Assembly: GCA_016722445.1 (NCBI GenBank)
Contig: JADKIZ010000002.1
Span: 310,001 to 374,000 of the forward strand
DNA length: 64,000 nt
Direction of reading: 5' to 3'
Source: Flavobacteriales bacterium
GTDB taxonomy: Bacteria > Bacteroidota > Bacteroidia > Flavobacteriales_D > Sanyastnellaceae
Shown piece by piece: positions 61,787 to 64,000 of this stretch (its first letter is position 1; every line of letters begins with the position of its first letter). Below the pieces are notes generated by a model. It searched no databases, was not told where the DNA came from, and saw nothing but the letters and a program-made list of their open reading frames with translations. The position numbers and the translations under genes were made by a program.

Positions 61787-63999
61787 TCATTCATACCTCA
61801 ATGCTTTCACAGGATCTTTCAAAGCAGTTCTCATGGCATGCAAACTCACGGTGATTAAAGTAATCAAAATCGCAAACAAGGCTGCCAAAAGAAAATAGAT
61901 CCAATTCACATTTTCATGGTAGGCAAAATTCTGTAGCCAATGATTTATACCATACCATGCAAGTGGAAATGCAAGAACAATGGAGATCACCACAAGTAGC
62001 ATAAAATCGCGGTTGAGCAATGCCAGAATATTCTTAATAGATGCACCCATGACTTTGCGGATTCCAATTTCTTTGGTGCGTTGTTGTGTGGTGAATGCAC
62101 TCAAACCATACAAACCAAGACAACTCAACAAAATTGCCAGTGCAGCGAAATACAACGAAATGCTAAACATTTTTCTTCTGAAGCATAGAGCTTCTTAAAA
62201 TGATCATCCATAAAACTATAATCCAACTCTTTGTTTGGAAATGATTTGTGCCACGCCGCCTCGATGGATGATATGACCTGACCAGAATTGACTCCATCTG
62301 TTTCGATCATCAGATTTCCTGCTACTCCTGCAGGATTTTGTTGCCCTATAATCAATGGCTCAATAGGAAAATGTAGCGAAGTAAAATGAAAATCTTTGAT
62401 TACACCAATGACATCAGCTTGTTGAGGAGGTACATCTATATCACCAGGAATAGTAATCTTCTCAGCCAAAGGATTTGTCCAACCGCATGACTTGACCACA
62501 GCTTCATTCACAAGTACTACACCGAATGGTCTAGTTGCATCCTCTGCGGTAAATAATCTCCCTTGTACCAACTGCATCTTTGACATAGCCAAATAATTTT
62601 CATCTGTAAACAGAACCGGAAAAGGTTTATCCTGTTGTCCCGAAGCCGTATTTACATTCAAAACAAAACGAGATGTTTGTCGGCCAGGAATATGTGCACT
62701 TCGGGCAACGTTGACAATTCCGGGTGTGGAATTCAAATCATTTTTTAAACTTGTCAATGCAGCCCTTTGTGTTGAATCAGCTTGAGGAAGTGTAAGTACT
62801 ATCATATTGTCCTTCTTGAATCCAAGATCCTTATTGCGCATGTAATAAAGCTGACTCAAAACCGACAATGTCGCAATGATCATCGCTATGGATAGGGTGA
62901 ATTGGGATGTCACCAAGACCTTTCTCATCATACCAGATTTGCCCAATGCTGTTCTGGCATCTCTGAAGATCGACGTGATGGGTAATGCTGATATATAGAA
63001 TGCTGGATAACTTCCTGCAAATAGTCCGATGAACATTACCATGATGAGCGACATCAATAGAAAATGGGGAGAGATTAATACCGCACTTGTGATTTCCTTT
63101 CCCGTGATATAATTAAAAAATGGCATGAGCAATTCAACCAAAGCGAAAGCAAGAAGGCATGATAAAACAGACATAAGCATTGCTTCGCCAATGAATTGCA
63201 TGATCAATTGTTTTCTACTCGCTCCGGCCACTTTCCTCATCGCTACTTCCCGCGCTCTTTTTGAAGCAGCAGCTGTAGATAGATTCACAAAGTTGATTCC
63301 AGCAATGGTCAAGGTTAAAATCGCCACGATCGAAAAGATGAGCACATAATTTTTGTTTCCCTTTTTCGGCGTGTCGTAAATCAGATAATTATTGAAATGC
63401 ACATCGGCCAATGGCTCTGCATGCAATTCAATGGTGCCTTTGAAACCTTCAGTGAGCCATTGGGGCAGCTGGTAGGTTTTCACAACCTGATCCAGCTTAC
63501 CCTGAAAGTCCGCTGCCATACCTTCCTTCGGCAAAACGATATAACTATAACTATTGTTGTTTCCCCAATTGGCAGAAAATTGGTTGATAAAGGCGGTATC
63601 CAAAGAATGCATCGATGCGATCATACCAAGCACCATATGTGTTCGCAATTGACTATCATCGAAAACACCAGTAACCTGATAAACATCCGGATCCCAGGTC
63701 AATGTTTTTCCAATCGGGTCAATATTTCCAAAAATGCGTTTTGCTTCAGCCAATGATAAAACGATACTCTTCGGCTGCTTGAGCGCATTGGTTCTGTCAC
63801 CATACACGAAAGGAAAATCGAACACTTCGAAAAAATTGGAATCCGCAAAATTCACTTCCTCTACCTGAAAAATCTGATCATCCCTTTTGATGAACTGCTG
63901 ACCATTGGGCAACAAACGCGTACCGGCTTCCACCTCAGGATAATCATTCAATATGACGGGAACAACTGGAAATGGTGTAATTCCAAATTTGTCATCCAC
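61787..63999 (-). CDS. MacB/FtsX-type ABC transporter permease, frameshifted and cut at the right edge
   Basis: Partial: the N-terminus lies beyond 63999. Fragment 62125-63999 has a MacB_PCD-like periplasmic domain (RIFGNIDPIGKTLTWDPDVY), then the FtsX core (GINFVNLSTAAASKRAREVA, MRKVAGASRKQLIMQF) and a second periplasmic domain. Fragment 61787-62170 has the C-terminal FtsX segment (TKEIGIRKVMGASIKNIL) ending LKDPVKALRYE. They join by adding one A in the run at 62170-62174. The duplicated core is typical of Bacteroidota permeases of this type. Substrate unknown. Confidence 0.87.
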
Positions 64000-64000
64000 A

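Noticed and set aside
1..64000. CRISPR array, tRNA, rRNA, integrase or restriction-modification genes
   Set aside because: I looked for regular spaced repeats, cloverleaf-like segments and the relevant protein motifs and saw none. tRNA detection by eye is limited, so a covariance scan would be the decisive test.

Overview
This window is a chromosomal segment of a Bacteroidota bacterium, most like a gliding Flavobacteriales or Cytophaga-type lineage. Support comes from the content: gldA, gldB and gldC, a PorT-type outer-membrane barrel, a cupredoxin with a type IX secretion (T9SS)-type C-terminal tail, an MraZ/FtsI-PASTA cell-division cluster, a LytS/LytTR pair, and several promoters with the Bacteroidota -7 box TAnnTTTG. 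No rRNA, tRNA, CRISPR array, transposase or prophage was seen.

Layout. 1-11.5 kb (minus): a tightly packed surface-polysaccharide operon with the ABC exporter wzm/wzt, a WecE-like aminotransferase, a NeuD-like acetyltransferase, a WecF-like Fuc4NAc transferase, several glycosyltransferases, a methyltransferase and an FdtA/FdtB pair. This points to two amino-deoxy sugars, Fuc4NAc-like and Fuc3N-like. 11.6-13 kb: aroE and a dedA gene. 13-18.9 kb (minus): ftsW-murG-murC-ftsQ-ftsA, the distal half of the division/cell-wall (dcw) cluster. 19-28.9 kb: cupredoxin, glutaryl-CoA dehydrogenase-like gene, rnhA, marC, a SulP transporter with a beta-carbonic anhydrase, purN, a hybrid histidine kinase and a FIST sensor. 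29-32.9 kb: gldA, nadE, a PorT-like barrel and gldB. 33-45.8 kb: an accessory block with a big lipoprotein, a YtxH/holin/AI-2E stress module, a 774-aa orphan exported protein, an orphan membrane protein, a Cys-rich lipoprotein, a fatty-acid desaturase, a SAM methyltransferase and a LytS/LytTR two-component system. 45.8-49 kb: gldC, an unknown gene, engB and a hydrolase. 49.1-57.3 kb (plus): mraZ-rsmH-ftsL-ftsI-murE-mraY-murD, the proximal half of dcw. 57.4-64 kb: a small membrane protein, a cyclophilin, a 1014-aa HYR/GEVED/dockerin-like exported protein and a MacB-type ABC permease that runs off the right edge.

Three points stand out. (1) The dcw cluster is cut between murD and ftsW; one inversion of about 38 kb would restore the canonical order. 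(2) At least twelve genes, several of them normally essential (murG, murC, ftsQ, murE, engB), are broken by single-base indels, mostly in short A/T runs. This suggests systematic sequence error rather than gene death, so I describe those genes as whole loci. (3) In the accessory block, three intergenic regions carry direct repeats of a TTCGGCAG-like motif with a period of about 21 bp, the geometry used by LytTR regulators. One lies between the LytTR regulator and the methyltransferase/desaturase operon. I propose a LytS/LytTR-controlled membrane and envelope stress regulon there. That link is inference.
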